Below are positions 18,810-28,110 of a DNA stretch of 64,000 nucleotides, piece after piece. Position 1 is the stretch's first letter. Each line of letters starts with the position of its first letter. This stretch comes from UBA117 sp049975245. GTDB lineage: Archaea > Methanobacteriota > Methanobacteria > Methanobacteriales > Methanobacteriaceae. The notes beneath the pieces were generated by a model, which saw only the letters and a program-made list of their open reading frames with translations, did not search any database and was not told where the DNA came from. A program made the position numbers and the translations under genes. The DNA lies in NCBI GenBank assembly GCA_049975245.1, contig JBNGDB010000002.1:1-64000 (forward strand). The letters are read 5' to 3'.

Positions 18810-20084
18810 TTGGTTAATTATAATCTAATTTCTATAATAGTAATTGCTTTTGTAGTAATTGTGGTCGGAGTAATCATTCAGGCACCAACCAGTCCTGCAG
18901 AAACTGTTAGTCCTTCTGGTAAAGTAGTAGCCACTTATGGTGAGGGAAAACTATACCAGTACGGTCCTCTTTACTTGGTTGAATTAAATGGGGATTATCG
19001 TGAGATGGGCCGGCAGTACGGGGCTCTAAGAAATGATACTCTGCATGATATTTACAACAAGATGAGCAGTGATCCTAATTTTTTTAATATCCTCAATTCC
19101 AGCGGAATTCAGGTAAATAATTATGAAGAACTTAATAGTATTCTTAAGCAAACTTATGCTTCCTATCCTAAGTATGATGAGATAATTATGGGAATATCTG
19201 AAACCACAGGCCTGGGAAATAATACCTACCTAACCTGCAGTATAATCAAAGAACTTTATTATATGGAATCTAACCAGTCATCAAACAGTCAATGTTCATT
19301 TGCAGCTGCCTGGGGACCTTACACTACAGATTCATCCTTAGTAGCCGGGCGTAACTATGATTTAAGTACGAATATGGCTAACTATACAGAGATAGTTGTC
19401 TATAATCCTAATGATGGCAGCATACCCGTGGCAAATCTGGGATATACTGGTTCAATATATTTTACATCAGGAGTTAACAGTGATGGGCTGTTTATAGAGT
19501 TAAATAGTGGTACCACCCCTGATCAATGGCTAAAAATCCGAGATATTTATAGGAACACAAGCAGACCCACTCCAAATAATAGTGCTGACACCAATCTAGA
19601 ACTATTCCAACTACTGCAAAATTCTTCCAACATGAATGAACTGGAAACAAACTTCAATAATGCGAGTACCAGTGTTGGAACTATTATTAACGCAGCAGAC
19701 AAAGAGCAAGCTTATTCCTTTGAATGGATGCCCTATACCTATAGGGTAAGACCTCCCCAACATAACGGTTTTATGGCTGCCACCAATCTATATATTGATC
19801 CAGCATGGGGTCTCTTCCATCCAGTCCAGGGAAGTCTTTTTGATGCTGGTAAAAGTATTGTGAGGATTGATAATCTCTTAAACCTGGGCCAAAAAAATAA
19901 GGGTAAAATAACTCCGGAAATAATGATGCAGATGATGAGCACCCCCATACCTAATGGCGGCCCATTATTCCCTAATTATACCAGTTACGAAATGGTGGTA
20001 GTGCCTTCAGATCTTAAAGTATGGTTTAAGGTTCCCCAATACTATAACTGGACCGGTGTTGACCTAAAAAAACACTTTAGATAA
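18810..20084 (+). CDS. C45-family autoproteolytic acyltransferase/hydrolase, secreted
   Basis: 424 residues starting at TTG 18810 behind AGGGGGAG. The N-terminal helix (about 6-23) is a signal anchor. GDYREMGRQYGAL (61-73) is the family's N-terminal block. SQCSFAAAWG puts the predicted nucleophile at Cys162, which becomes the new N-terminus after self-cleavage in penicillin-acyltransferase-like (C45) enzymes. VAGRNYDL and the Gly-rich strand that follow complete the Ntn fold. C45 enzymes cleave or transfer amide-linked acyl groups; the substrate here is unknown. Many Asn-x-Ser/Thr sites fit an extracellular location. Confidence 0.75.
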   Translation: MVNYNLISIIVIAFVVIVVGVIIQAPTSPAETVSPSGKVVATYGEGKLYQYGPLYLVELNGDYREMGRQYGALRNDTLHDIYNKMSSDPNFFNILNSSGIQVNNYEELNSILKQTYASYPKYDEIIMGISETTGLGNNTYLTCSIIKELYYMESNQSSNSQCSFAAAWGPYTTDSSLVAGRNYDLSTNMANYTEIVVYNPNDGSIPVANLGYTGSIYFTSGVNSDGLFIELNSGTTPDQWLKIRDIYRNTSRPTPNNSADTNLELFQLLQNSSNMNELETNFNNASTSVGTIINAADKEQAYSFEWMPYTYRVRPPQHNGFMAATNLYIDPAWGLFHPVQGSLFDAGKSIVRIDNLLNLGQKNKGKITPEIMMQMMSTPIPNGGPLFPNYTSYEMVVVPSDLKVWFKVPQYYNWTGVDLKKHFR

Positions 20085-20379
20085 GAAAATAAGATTATAA
20101 TACCTATTCGTAGAAATATTTAAATTAACTAAATATTTAGCCGGTCAACGGCCCATATGAATTAACTTACCTGGTCTTTTATGGTGTTATTAGCACTATG
20201 GCGTCATATTTTAGATTATGTATCGCTAAATTTCCTATAAATATTCTATCGTAAAGATAAGGGGTGAAGTTAATTAAAAAACTAAAATTTAATGAAAAGA
20301 ATAATATTAAACATGATTATATTTCTAATATTATATATTAAAATGGGTATAGAGATATATATTTTAAGGGTGAATAAAA

Positions 20380-20730
20380 ATGTCAAAAAAAGTTATAATG
20401 GTTTTATTAATACTTGTATCTTTGGTGGTAGCAGTATCCGGATGTATGGCTTCAAATGTAAAGCTGGTTGTAAATTATACTGACAGCTGGAACGGAACCA
20501 TAACTGATTCATCGGGAACACGTACAATCGAAGGTACTGGTAATGAAACAATTGATTTAGGCAGTGTTACAGGTAGTCTGAGAATTATAGTTGAAAAGAA
20601 GGAACCTAGCAATGAAACACTGACCATATCCTTAGTAAGAGGGGAAGAAACAATTAATACAATGAGTAGCTCAGTTCCATCTGGTGGAGAATTAGATGAT
20701 GCACGTATAAGCGTATATTTAACACCGTAA
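20380..20730 (+). CDS. Secreted lipoprotein, paralogue of the one at 18122
   Basis: 116 residues with signal peptide and lipobox AVSGC (lipidated Cys about residue 22). The mature domain parallels the earlier lipoprotein: KLVVNYTDSWNGTI, ETIDLGSVTGSLRI, LTISLVRGEETI and a final beta strand. It lacks the long Ser/Thr linker. AAGGGTGAATAAAA precedes the ATG. The pair suggests duplication around the acyltransferase gene. Confidence 0.7.
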   Translation: MSKKVIMVLLILVSLVVAVSGCMASNVKLVVNYTDSWNGTITDSSGTRTIEGTGNETIDLGSVTGSLRIIVEKKEPSNETLTISLVRGEETINTMSSSVPSGGELDDARISVYLTP

Positions 20731-20738
20731 ATTAATCA

Positions 20739-20766
20739 GGAAATTTATTTCCTATTCCTTTTTTTA
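20739..20766. terminator. Bidirectional terminator
   Basis: GGAAAT-TT-ATTTCC (20739-20752) is a perfect hairpin followed by a T tract (about 20759-20765), placed between convergent genes. Confidence 0.55.
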
Positions 20767-21327
20767 TTATTTAACCATAAATTTATTTCCAATTTTTGGT
20801 TTTAAAATTCTATTAAAGAGTTCTGAGTATTTATCCTTATATTTTTTTCCTCCAAGCAGGTATTTTGGCTTGAAGGAGGGTGCAGTTATTTCCAGGTAAG
20901 TATTCCAATAGCTGGTGTATAGTTCGGCTTTTTCAATTTCATTGTAGGCGATTATCTTCATTTCCGGATACTTTTGCTTAATATCATTGATATCTATTTT
21001 TTCACTAATCTCCTGACTACTTTCTCTCTTAATAAAGTCGTCCATAAACATATTCTTACCTGCAAAAGCAGTACGAGAACCTTTATCCTCTAAAATATAA
21101 TTAGTTGTTAAAAAAATGTTTTTTGGTTCTCCTACAGATTTTTGGGCCTGATCAGATACAGTGAATGTGGCTATTATTAATTCTTCATCAGAACTTGTAC
21201 TGTGGGTTTTTCCAGTATGTTCTAGTTTTTCAATAATATCTATAATTTGCTTTCCACAGTTTATGCAATAGTTTTGTTTTGGCGTTTTTTTCCCGCAGAA
21301 AGGGCAGAATATACTATTTTCAGTCAA
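20767..21327 (-). CDS. Zinc-ribbon protein, unknown C-terminal domain
   Basis: 186 residues from TTG 21327. The N-terminal zinc ribbon is CPFCGKKTPKQNYCINCG (residues 8-25). After a short linker a ~140-residue domain mixes beta strands with aromatic motifs (LTTNYILEDKG, ELYTSYWNTYLEI), perhaps PH-like as in the zinc-ribbon gene at 5457. No membrane helix. I do not recognise the second domain. Confidence 0.6.
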   Translation of the reverse strand: MTENSIFCPFCGKKTPKQNYCINCGKQIIDIIEKLEHTGKTHSTSSDEELIIATFTVSDQAQKSVGEPKNIFLTTNYILEDKGSRTAFAGKNMFMDDFIKRESSQEISEKIDINDIKQKYPEMKIIAYNEIEKAELYTSYWNTYLEITAPSFKPKYLLGGKKYKDKYSELFNRILKPKIGNKFMVK

Positions 21328-21336
21328 ATTACCAAG

Positions 21337-21475
21337 ATCCTATATATATTTTTATAATACTTCCGGTAAAATGTCCAATATATTTTTTTATAATGCTTCC
21401 GGTATCATTTCCAATATACATTTTTTAATACTTCGGCACAGTATCTAATATATTTTTTATAATACTTTCGGCAAA
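21337..21475. repeat. Four imperfect ~35-base tandem repeats
   Basis: Four degenerate copies share a core read as ATAT-TTTTTATAATACTTCCGG and then vary. The last copy covers the 3' end and stop codon of the small membrane protein gene (minus strand), so the array looks like repeated duplication of that gene end. Confidence 0.6.
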
Positions 21476-21645
21476 TATCTCCATAATAAAAATAGACCTG
21501 CCAGTGCAAATACCAAAGCCAGGAATATTAATAAGAGATTGGTCCCTAAACTCTCCAGTGATGAGGATAACTGGGAAAATAGGTAAGATACTATGGCCAG
21601 AACTATTAAAACAAACCCAATAACAACTTTAATTTTATCATCCAT
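21457..21645 (-). CDS. Small two-helix membrane protein (62 aa)
   Basis: Hydrophobic helices at about residues 7-24 and 34-56, short charged ends (MDDKIK start, RYLPKVL end). AAGGAGATGATGAA precedes the ATG. Its stop codon lies in the tandem repeat array that follows. Not recognised. Confidence 0.6.
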   Translation of the reverse strand: MDDKIKVVIGFVLIVLAIVSYLFSQLSSSLESLGTNLLLIFLALVFALAGLFLLWRYLPKVL

Positions 21646-21662
21646 TTCATCATCTCCTTAAA

Positions 21663-21973
21663 TTAAGATTTTCTCATAGTGGCTAAGCCAAGCAATATAA
21701 TTACTGCAGCAATTATAGTTATTATATAGCTTCTCCAAGCACTAAAAAGTTTGATATTAAAATTAGAAGGCCCACAATAAGTAAAATATAGCCTGACTTA
21801 CTTGTCTGTCCCTCCTTTTTCTTCAAGTCTATAATGGAATCTTTCTTTGAAGGAATATTTTTTTCTTCATTTTCATCCATCTGATCTTCCATACTAACTA
21901 ATTCAGCACCACACTTTTCACAAAATTTGGCATCTTCCTGGTTTTCGGTTCCACAATTGGGACAGTACATCAC
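21663..21973 (-). pseudogene. Zinc-ribbon membrane protein, frameshifted
   Basis: Begins with ATG 21973 and a zinc ribbon (CPNCGTENQEDAKFCEKCG), an acidic/Lys linker and one helix (YILLIVGLLILISNF), then stops at 21722-21724. The neighbouring frame continues AWRSYIITIIAAVIILLGL and ends naturally at 21663. Joining them at the T run near 21746-21750 gives a ~103-residue protein with two helices. A homopolymer slip or sequencing error explains it. The N-terminal 83-residue product could still be made. Confidence 0.5.
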
Positions 21974-22254
21974 ACACCCTCCTCAAATATTAAGCCTAAC
22001 ATTTCTTTGAAATAATCGATTAATGGATTTTTATTAATAAATAATGCCATTTTCTTATTTAATCATTTTTTCAAGGATATAAACTGAATAAATGATTCTT
22101 ATATTGTATTTAACTATTCTTTTTAAATAATATAAATTTAACTATGTTCTTTTCTAAAAATGGAACTGTTTATTAGGGATTTAGTATAAAAAAAAATATC
22201 TATTAATAGGGACATATTATATCTACAATAATAATGCTGGGGATAAGTGATTAT

Positions 22255-23580
22255 ATGGACTATTATCATGATGGAAAGATGCGTAAACTTTTTGCTATCC
22301 TAAAAGAGCCTAAATCTCTTGATGAAATTGATCTTTCTACCTCTTTTATCAAAAATTTAGTATTAAAAGTGGTTTCAACCTATGGAAATATTAAGGTAAG
22401 CCAGATCAATGAAATTACTGGCTTAAATTTTGATATACTGGAAGAGATTCTTAAAATGTTGGAAACTGATGACTTATGCGCCCCTACAGGCGGAGGATTT
22501 CTTTTTCCCAGTGTGGAATTTACTATAAAGAAGAAAGGACACGAAAATGCTTCTAAACTCTTAAGTGAGAATCATTATGTGGGATTGGCCCCAGTGTCAT
22601 ATGATATTTATTATAAGATAATGGAAGTTCAGTTGAAAGACAGATTCCCATTAAATATTCCATTTGAAGTTATTGAAAAAGCGTTCCAAGACGTTGTTGG
22701 TGTGGATAGAGCTAAAAATACGCTGGTAGAATCTTCCATTGGTGGGAAGGGTCTGTTCATATATGGGGCTCCCGGTACAGGTAAAACTTTTCTAACCAGT
22801 AAAATGTCTGAGCTTTTACCTCCCATAATAATTCCTAAATTTATTGAGTTTAGTGAGATGGTTATACAGTTATATGATCCAGATTTCCACCGACCAACTA
22901 AGGAACAGCCAGAAGATCCTAGATGGATAAAAATTCATGCACCATTTGTATTTACTGGTTCAGAATTAAACACGGAAAAACTGGAAACAAATTATGACCC
23001 AAATAAGGGAGTATATGAAACTTCTCCCATTATAAAGGCCAACGGCGGAGTACTTCTATTAGATGATCTGGGCCGACAAAAAGAGGATCATAATGCTCTT
23101 CTAAACAGACTTATAGTCCCTTTAGAAAATAAAAAAGATGTTATTTATGTTAAAGGGGCCCCTATAGTGGTTCACACTCATTTTATACCAGCATTTTCCA
23201 CTAACTTGGAAATAACCATAATGGACGAGGCTCATTTAAGAAGAGCTCCCTTACATATTTTCCTGGAAAACCCTTCAACGGATGAGATTTTGGAGGTTTT
23301 CAAACGCAACCTGGATGAACTTAATGAAGAATACGACGAAAATATTCTAAATAGATTTGAAAAGGTTTACAAAAAATCTTCAGAGGGTGGGGAGAACCTT
23401 CAACCAACCTTTGCCCATGCAAGAGATATAGCTCAGATTGCCCAGGCTATTCGGATAAGGAAGGGTGATGAAAAAATAACGGAACAGACTTTAGAAGAAG
23501 CATTGGAACAGCATATTTTAATAGCACTACAGAGAAAATTTACACCGGAAATATTTAAACAAATTGTAGGTCCAAGATAA
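22255..23580 (+). CDS. AAA+ ATPase with N-terminal winged-helix domain
   Basis: 441 residues from ATG 22255 (AAGTGAT just upstream); an alternative in-frame ATG is at 22234. The first ~110 residues look like a winged helix (VSQINEITGLNFDILEEIL). The AAA+ module has Walker A GAPGTGKT (about residue 172), Walker B GGVLLLDDLGR with a sensor-like PAFSTNLE, and a C-terminal helical lid containing FAHARDIAQIAQAI. Related proteins in bacteria and archaea are annotated as ATPases with chaperone activity; no specific process is shown. Single gene. Confidence 0.75.
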   Translation: MDYYHDGKMRKLFAILKEPKSLDEIDLSTSFIKNLVLKVVSTYGNIKVSQINEITGLNFDILEEILKMLETDDLCAPTGGGFLFPSVEFTIKKKGHENASKLLSENHYVGLAPVSYDIYYKIMEVQLKDRFPLNIPFEVIEKAFQDVVGVDRAKNTLVESSIGGKGLFIYGAPGTGKTFLTSKMSELLPPIIIPKFIEFSEMVIQLYDPDFHRPTKEQPEDPRWIKIHAPFVFTGSELNTEKLETNYDPNKGVYETSPIIKANGGVLLLDDLGRQKEDHNALLNRLIVPLENKKDVIYVKGAPIVVHTHFIPAFSTNLEITIMDEAHLRRAPLHIFLENPSTDEILEVFKRNLDELNEEYDENILNRFEKVYKKSSEGGENLQPTFAHARDIAQIAQAIRIRKGDEKITEQTLEEALEQHILIALQRKFTPEIFKQIVGPR

Positions 23581-23743
23581 CCTATTCCAAACTTAAACTA
23601 TTTAATAAGGCCAATTTTTTTTGAATATTGATGTTTTTTACTTAATCTAAATTATTTTATTTTTATTTGATATTTTTAAATGGAAAAGTTTTTAAGAAAT
23701 CTTTTTTAATATAAAAGAGGTTATAATATATGGAGTATTTCAC

Positions 23744-24766
23744 ATGACATGTAGTGTATTAGTTGGAGGTGGATGGGGTGACGAAGGCAAAGGCAAGTGT
23801 ATCACTTATCTTTGTGACAACGATAAACCCGACATCATAGCAAGAGCAGGAGTAGGTCCCAACGCAGGGCATTCTGTGGAATTTCACGGCGAAAAATATG
23901 GATTAAGATTAACTCCTTCTGGATTTGTTCATACTGGGGCGAGGCTGCTTATTGGAGCCGGTGTGCTGGTAGATCCTGAAGTTTTTTTACATGAATTAGA
24001 TTATCTAAATAAATATAATGTTAAAGGCAGGACTTTTGCCGATTATCGGTGCGCAATAATAGAGAAGAAGCATAAAGAACAGGATCAAGCATCAGATTAC
24101 CTTTCTAAAAAGATTGGAAGTACTGGTACAGGTTGTGGTCCAGCAAACTCCGACCGGGTAATGAGGGTGGCTAAACTTGCCGAAGATATTGATGAAATGG
24201 AGCCTTACATAACTGATGTTCCTAAAGAAGTTAACCAGGCCTTAGATAATGATCAAAATGTTTTCATAGAAGGATCCCAGGGTTTTGGTCTATCCCTTTA
24301 TTATGGTACTTACCCGTTTGTAACCAGTAAAGACACCACTGCCAGCACAGCCTCAGCCGATGTGGGTGTGGGCCCTACCAGAGTGGATGATGTGATAGTA
24401 GTATTCAAATCATATATAACCCGGGTAGGTGAAGGACCCTTCACAACTGAGATGAGCCAAAAACAAGCAGAAGAAATGGGCTTAGAAGAATATGGAACAG
24501 TAACGGGTCGAAGAAGAAGAGTGGGTCTTTTTGATATGGAACTGGCCAAAGAATCATGCATGATTAATGGGGCAACCCAGATAGCATTAACATGCGTGGA
24601 CAAACTTTATCCGCAATGTGAAAGAGTACAAGATTACTCGAAACTATCTCAGGAAATTAAAAGGTTCATTGACGAAATAGAAGGCGAAACAGGTGTTCCA
24701 GTAACTATAATTTCCACAGGACCAGATCTAGAAGACACCATAGATTTAAGAGACGAAATTCTCTAG
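23744..24766 (+). CDS. purA: Adenylosuccinate synthetase
   Basis: Joins IMP and aspartate using GTP, the first committed step to AMP. Motifs: GGGWGDEGKGK (residues 6-16, GTP P-loop), NAGHSVEF, TGTGCGPAN, and a C-terminal TGRRRRVGLFD region for aspartate and IMP binding. At 340 residues it is the short archaeal form (E. coli about 432). GGAG precedes the ATG. Single gene followed by strong T tracts. Confidence 0.95.
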   Translation: MTCSVLVGGGWGDEGKGKCITYLCDNDKPDIIARAGVGPNAGHSVEFHGEKYGLRLTPSGFVHTGARLLIGAGVLVDPEVFLHELDYLNKYNVKGRTFADYRCAIIEKKHKEQDQASDYLSKKIGSTGTGCGPANSDRVMRVAKLAEDIDEMEPYITDVPKEVNQALDNDQNVFIEGSQGFGLSLYYGTYPFVTSKDTTASTASADVGVGPTRVDDVIVVFKSYITRVGEGPFTTEMSQKQAEEMGLEEYGTVTGRRRRVGLFDMELAKESCMINGATQIALTCVDKLYPQCERVQDYSKLSQEIKRFIDEIEGETGVPVTIISTGPDLEDTIDLRDEIL

Positions 24767-24782
24767 AATTAGTATCAATTCA

Positions 24783-24836
24783 TTTTTTTTTTTAAATATC
24801 TCGTATTAAAATGAGATATTTACCACAATATTTTTT
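24783..24836 (+). terminator. Terminator region after purA
   Basis: An 11-base T run (24783-24793) is followed by a perfect hairpin AAATATCTC / GAGATATTT (24794-24821) and a further T8 tract. Three more T-rich tracts follow to about 24900. T runs alone terminate archaeal transcription, and the hairpin makes it bidirectional. Confidence 0.65.
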
Positions 24837-24962
24837 TTCTACGCACGGTCACAGAAATTTTTTTCTATATCTGGCTACAGATTTTTTTTCTATTTTTTCT
24901 ATATTATAAGTATAGATTTGTTTTTAATATTTCCTAATAATAAATTCTAATCTTTTTTTGTA

Positions 24963-25736
24963 TTATATTAACACTATTAACGGCACTATCACATGTAATA
25001 CTATATCTGCTGAAAAATGGGATATCATGGCAGATTCTAAACCTTTCTTCCAGTATAGCCAGCCAAAAATTACTCCACCAATACCATTTAAAACTATGGC
25101 CCTTAAAATAATTCCGGGAGTAATCGCAGTTATGGCGCTGGTAATGGGTAAATGACCGATACCAAATAATACTGCAGTAATGATAATAGCTAACCATACA
25201 CCTATTTTTGTTGGTTTTCCCTCAGAAGTCTTTTTTATTTTATAGAATATCCAGACGAAAATACTCATCAAGAACAGTCTCATGCTTATCTCTTCATTTA
25301 TACCACCATAGAATGATGCCAGAAATCCCTGCCAGGCTGGAGGATTAACTTGGTTTGAGGATACTGTGGATAGTGTTACCCCCATAATTGAAAAAAGAGC
25401 ATCAAATCCAACAATTAATATTCCTACCAGAATACCAAGACCTATTGAAATTCCCAAAATTGATTTAAAATATGATTTTACTTCCTTTCCCTCTAACCAA
25501 CCTTCTATTATAGGAAGACCAAAACCAATCTTTTTGGATACGAATAAACCTACCCATATTAAAATTGCAAATAAAACAATGTTCTGCCCAATCTGGGCAA
25601 TTAATAAAACGTATAATGGAACCGGAAGATCTGCAGGTAATCCTCCTTGTAAGGTTAATGAATAGGGAATTACGGCAACAATTCCTATAATGCTCATTAT
25701 TAACAATATTATGAATAACTTCCAATTGGTTTTCAT
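24963..25736 (-). CDS. CPBP family intramembrane metalloprotease (CAAX-like)
   Basis: 257 residues, about seven to eight helices. The CPBP/Abi active-site motifs are present: NEEISMR (EExxxR), FGIGH (FxxxH) and HFSADI (HxxxD/N type). I prefer ATG 25736 to the GTG at 25745, which lies inside the GGGGTGA ribosome site. These enzymes cleave substrates in the membrane; some prokaryotic members protect against bacteriocins. Single gene between purA and thiD, with no partner peptide gene beside it. Confidence 0.85.
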   Translation of the reverse strand: MKTNWKLFIILLIMSIIGIVAVIPYSLTLQGGLPADLPVPLYVLLIAQIGQNIVLFAILIWVGLFVSKKIGFGLPIIEGWLEGKEVKSYFKSILGISIGLGILVGILIVGFDALFSIMGVTLSTVSSNQVNPPAWQGFLASFYGGINEEISMRLFLMSIFVWIFYKIKKTSEGKPTKIGVWLAIIITAVLFGIGHLPITSAITAITPGIILRAIVLNGIGGVIFGWLYWKKGLESAMISHFSADIVLHVIVPLIVLI

Positions 25737-25828
25737 GATTTTCACCCCTTATTATCATTTTTATTAAATTTAAGATAGTAATTCAGTTACAATTATGAAA
25801 TTATATTTTATAAATATAATAAGTATTT

Positions 25829-26590
25829 TCATATCTTATCCAATTTCCAAAACTGGTTCAAAGTACCTTTATAACCATTTCTTATGCTTTCACGGACAAA
25901 ATGCCCTGCTTTTTTGATTGAATCATCCAGATTGTAACTTCTAAGGAGATAGGCAGTTATTGCAGATGAATAGGCACATCCGCTTCCATGAGTATTTTTA
26001 GTTTTTATTAGTTCTCCTGAAATTATCTTAATCTCACCATCATAAAATATGTCATTTCCTCCCAGATGACCACCAGTAATAACCACGTTACATAATTTAC
26101 CTATCTTTACTGCAGCGTCTATTGCATCATCTTCATTTCCTATTTTTATTCCAGATAATGTTTCAGCTTCGAATATATTGGGAGTAGTTAAAATAGCATC
26201 AGCAAGAAGATGTTTTTTAAGAGACTTACTAAAATCTCTTTTGGATAGAAAACCTCCTGAACCAGCCACCATAACCGGATCTACCACTACCTTCAATCCA
26301 TAGTCCGAGATCTTATCTGAGACACATTTAACAATATCCTTAGAATAAAGCATTCCAGTTTTAACATATTCAATTATTTCCTGTTCTAAAACTAGATCAA
26401 TCTCTCTTTCAATAAAAACCGGGTCAACTGGTATTATATCGGCTACTTCATAAATATTTTGAGCAGTAATCGCGGTTATAACAGCAGTTCCATAAACACC
26501 AAGAGCAGTAAATGTTTTAATATCATTTAAAACACCCGCACCACCAGAAGGATCATAGCCTGCAATAGACATGGCAGATTTAAGCTTCAT
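25829..26590 (-). CDS. thiD: Hydroxymethylpyrimidine (phosphate) kinase
   Basis: 253 residues. Phosphorylates HMP and HMP-P in thiamine synthesis. The ribokinase-fold signature MSIAGYDPSGGAGV is at the N-terminus and the anion-hole/base region NTHGSGCAYSSAI near residue 210. It lacks the ThiN (thiamine-phosphate synthase) domain often fused to ThiD in archaea, so ThiN/ThiE must be elsewhere. Its ATG lies within the end of cofC (11-base overlap), so the two are translationally coupled. Confidence 0.92.
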   Translation of the reverse strand: MKLKSAMSIAGYDPSGGAGVLNDIKTFTALGVYGTAVITAITAQNIYEVADIIPVDPVFIEREIDLVLEQEIIEYVKTGMLYSKDIVKCVSDKISDYGLKVVVDPVMVAGSGGFLSKRDFSKSLKKHLLADAILTTPNIFEAETLSGIKIGNEDDAIDAAVKIGKLCNVVITGGHLGGNDIFYDGEIKIISGELIKTKNTHGSGCAYSSAITAYLLRSYNLDDSIKKAGHFVRESIRNGYKGTLNQFWKLDKI

Positions 26591-27266
26591 CTTTAGACAC
26601 TCTTTTAACTTCTAATCTTTCTGACCCATGATTAGAACTTATTTTTAAGGGTAAAGTCGTTAAAAATTCCCGAGTTCGCGTTCCATTCCCGTGTAAAAGG
26701 ATTTCTCCAAGATCTTCAGCGGTGTTAACATCCATGGATAAATAAAATGAATCGTATATTCCATAAGACAAATTTTTTAATTCGGATTCTTTTATGTGTT
26801 CGAAAAAACTGTAGTCTCCAAACTTAGTATCTATGGGGGTGTTGAAGAGTATTGCATTAGTCCCCCCTCCTTTAGATGGAGCAATAACCATATCAAATTT
26901 TTCTCCCATTTTTAACATATCTTCTATGTGGGCTTTTTTAATAAGGGGAACGTCAGACGGTGTAATTAAAACACGGTCACATCTTCTAAAACACCATTCT
27001 ATGGCCTGTCCCAGGGCACCGTTTAAATCTGTTTTTCCCTTTTCTTTTAATGTAGATACATTAAGTTTTTCTACATATGATAATACTTCATCATCTGCAC
27101 TAATAACTAAAACATTTTGTACAGATTCATTTAAAGAAGTAATAACATCTTTAAGCATAGACTTTAACAGATTTTCACGTTCTTTAACCGTTAAAGTTGG
27201 TGAAAGTCTGGTTTTAGCATGGTAAAACCGGGATACAGGGATTATTGCATAGGTTTCTTGATTCAT
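26580..27266 (-). CDS. cofC: 2-phospho-L-lactate guanylyltransferase (coenzyme F420 synthesis)
   Basis: 228 residues. Activates 2-phospholactate with GTP for CofD, building F420, the hydride carrier of methanogenesis. The nucleotidyltransferase start YAIIPVSRFYHAKTRLS, LVISADDEV, the Asp in TPSDVPLI and the PSKGGGTNAILF loop match the CofC/MobA-like fold. Upstream gene of a two-gene operon with thiD. The coupling of F420 and thiamine genes is probably only positional. Confidence 0.92.
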   Translation of the reverse strand: MNQETYAIIPVSRFYHAKTRLSPTLTVKERENLLKSMLKDVITSLNESVQNVLVISADDEVLSYVEKLNVSTLKEKGKTDLNGALGQAIEWCFRRCDRVLITPSDVPLIKKAHIEDMLKMGEKFDMVIAPSKGGGTNAILFNTPIDTKFGDYSFFEHIKESELKNLSYGIYDSFYLSMDVNTAEDLGEILLHGNGTRTREFLTTLPLKISSNHGSERLEVKRVSKDEA

Positions 27267-27326
27267 ATTAACCTCTAAAATCTGAATTTAATATATAATA
27301 ATTATCTAAAAATATGTAGAAATAGT

Positions 27327-28010
27327 CTAAATTCCTATATTCGTCCTTATCCATATTATAATCCCATCAATCCAACTCTGGCTTTGATCTGTATCGTTTA
27401 AATTAAAATTATTCAACTGTTCTGAGGTCATGTTGAATTTGGTCATAACCTCAATTTTTGCCTCAGAGACATTATTACGCATCTCCGTAAATGTAAGGCC
27501 CTGGGTTTGAACAACTGCGTATGGTTCTGCCCGGTATATATTTAAGTTATCTCCAGAAACCAACACCCATATACGAATCTGAGCTTTAAGTGCTTCTTCT
27601 GGATTTTGTATATTTGATTCCTTGATGATTTGAATAATACGGCTGGAACTATTGTTGGAAGGAATTAATTTATCACCAACCACAGCCCTTTGGGCAGGTT
27701 CTATACAGTAAGCTTGAATATTGGATGTGGTATTAGGATTAATTATCTTATCTTCTGCTATTACCAGATCCTGGGTTTGGGGACTTTTAAGCGTATCACC
27801 CACCTTAATTTTAACCGAATCTGCCCGGTTATTTTTTATGGTAACTTGGTGGGGAACAGTACCGGCAGTAGTATTTTGAACTATTTCAATATTCCCAGCA
27901 TCATAGGCCTGATTAAGATTTAATCCTTGTAGTGATTGATAACTCCAGATTCCAGTGCCTAAAGCAAAGGCAAATATCAAAAAAACTACAAATACTACTC
28001 TTATATTCAT
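27327..28010 (-). CDS. Secreted or membrane-anchored protein, unknown
   Basis: 227 residues. One N-terminal helix (about 4-24) acts as signal anchor, and the rest is exported. The middle (about 40-125) reads like a beta-sandwich carrying a conserved-looking IEPAQRAVVGDKL segment; the C-terminal third is helical and ends in WIDGIIIWIRTNIGI. GAGGATTTAAG precedes the ATG. I do not recognise the family. Confidence 0.6.
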   Translation of the reverse strand: MNIRVVFVVFLIFAFALGTGIWSYQSLQGLNLNQAYDAGNIEIVQNTTAGTVPHQVTIKNNRADSVKIKVGDTLKSPQTQDLVIAEDKIINPNTTSNIQAYCIEPAQRAVVGDKLIPSNNSSSRIIQIIKESNIQNPEEALKAQIRIWVLVSGDNLNIYRAEPYAVVQTQGLTFTEMRNNVSEAKIEVMTKFNMTSEQLNNFNLNDTDQSQSWIDGIIIWIRTNIGI

Positions 28011-28110
28011 CTTAAATCCTCATTACACTACAATTGGCATACATCATGATTAAATATTGATCTTTTTATAAATCATAAATTTCCAGTAAGCTAATAATCT
28101 TTGCTTTGTA

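Noticed and set aside
20292..20483. 63-codon frame starting just before the second lipoprotein gene
   Set aside because: It overlaps the lipoprotein in another frame, lacks a ribosome site and its second half is a frame shadow.
25829..26590. Truncation of thiD because the ThiN domain is missing
   Set aside because: The 253-residue kinase is complete with start, active-site motifs and natural stop. Stand-alone ThiD is common, so the absence of ThiN is not evidence of damage.
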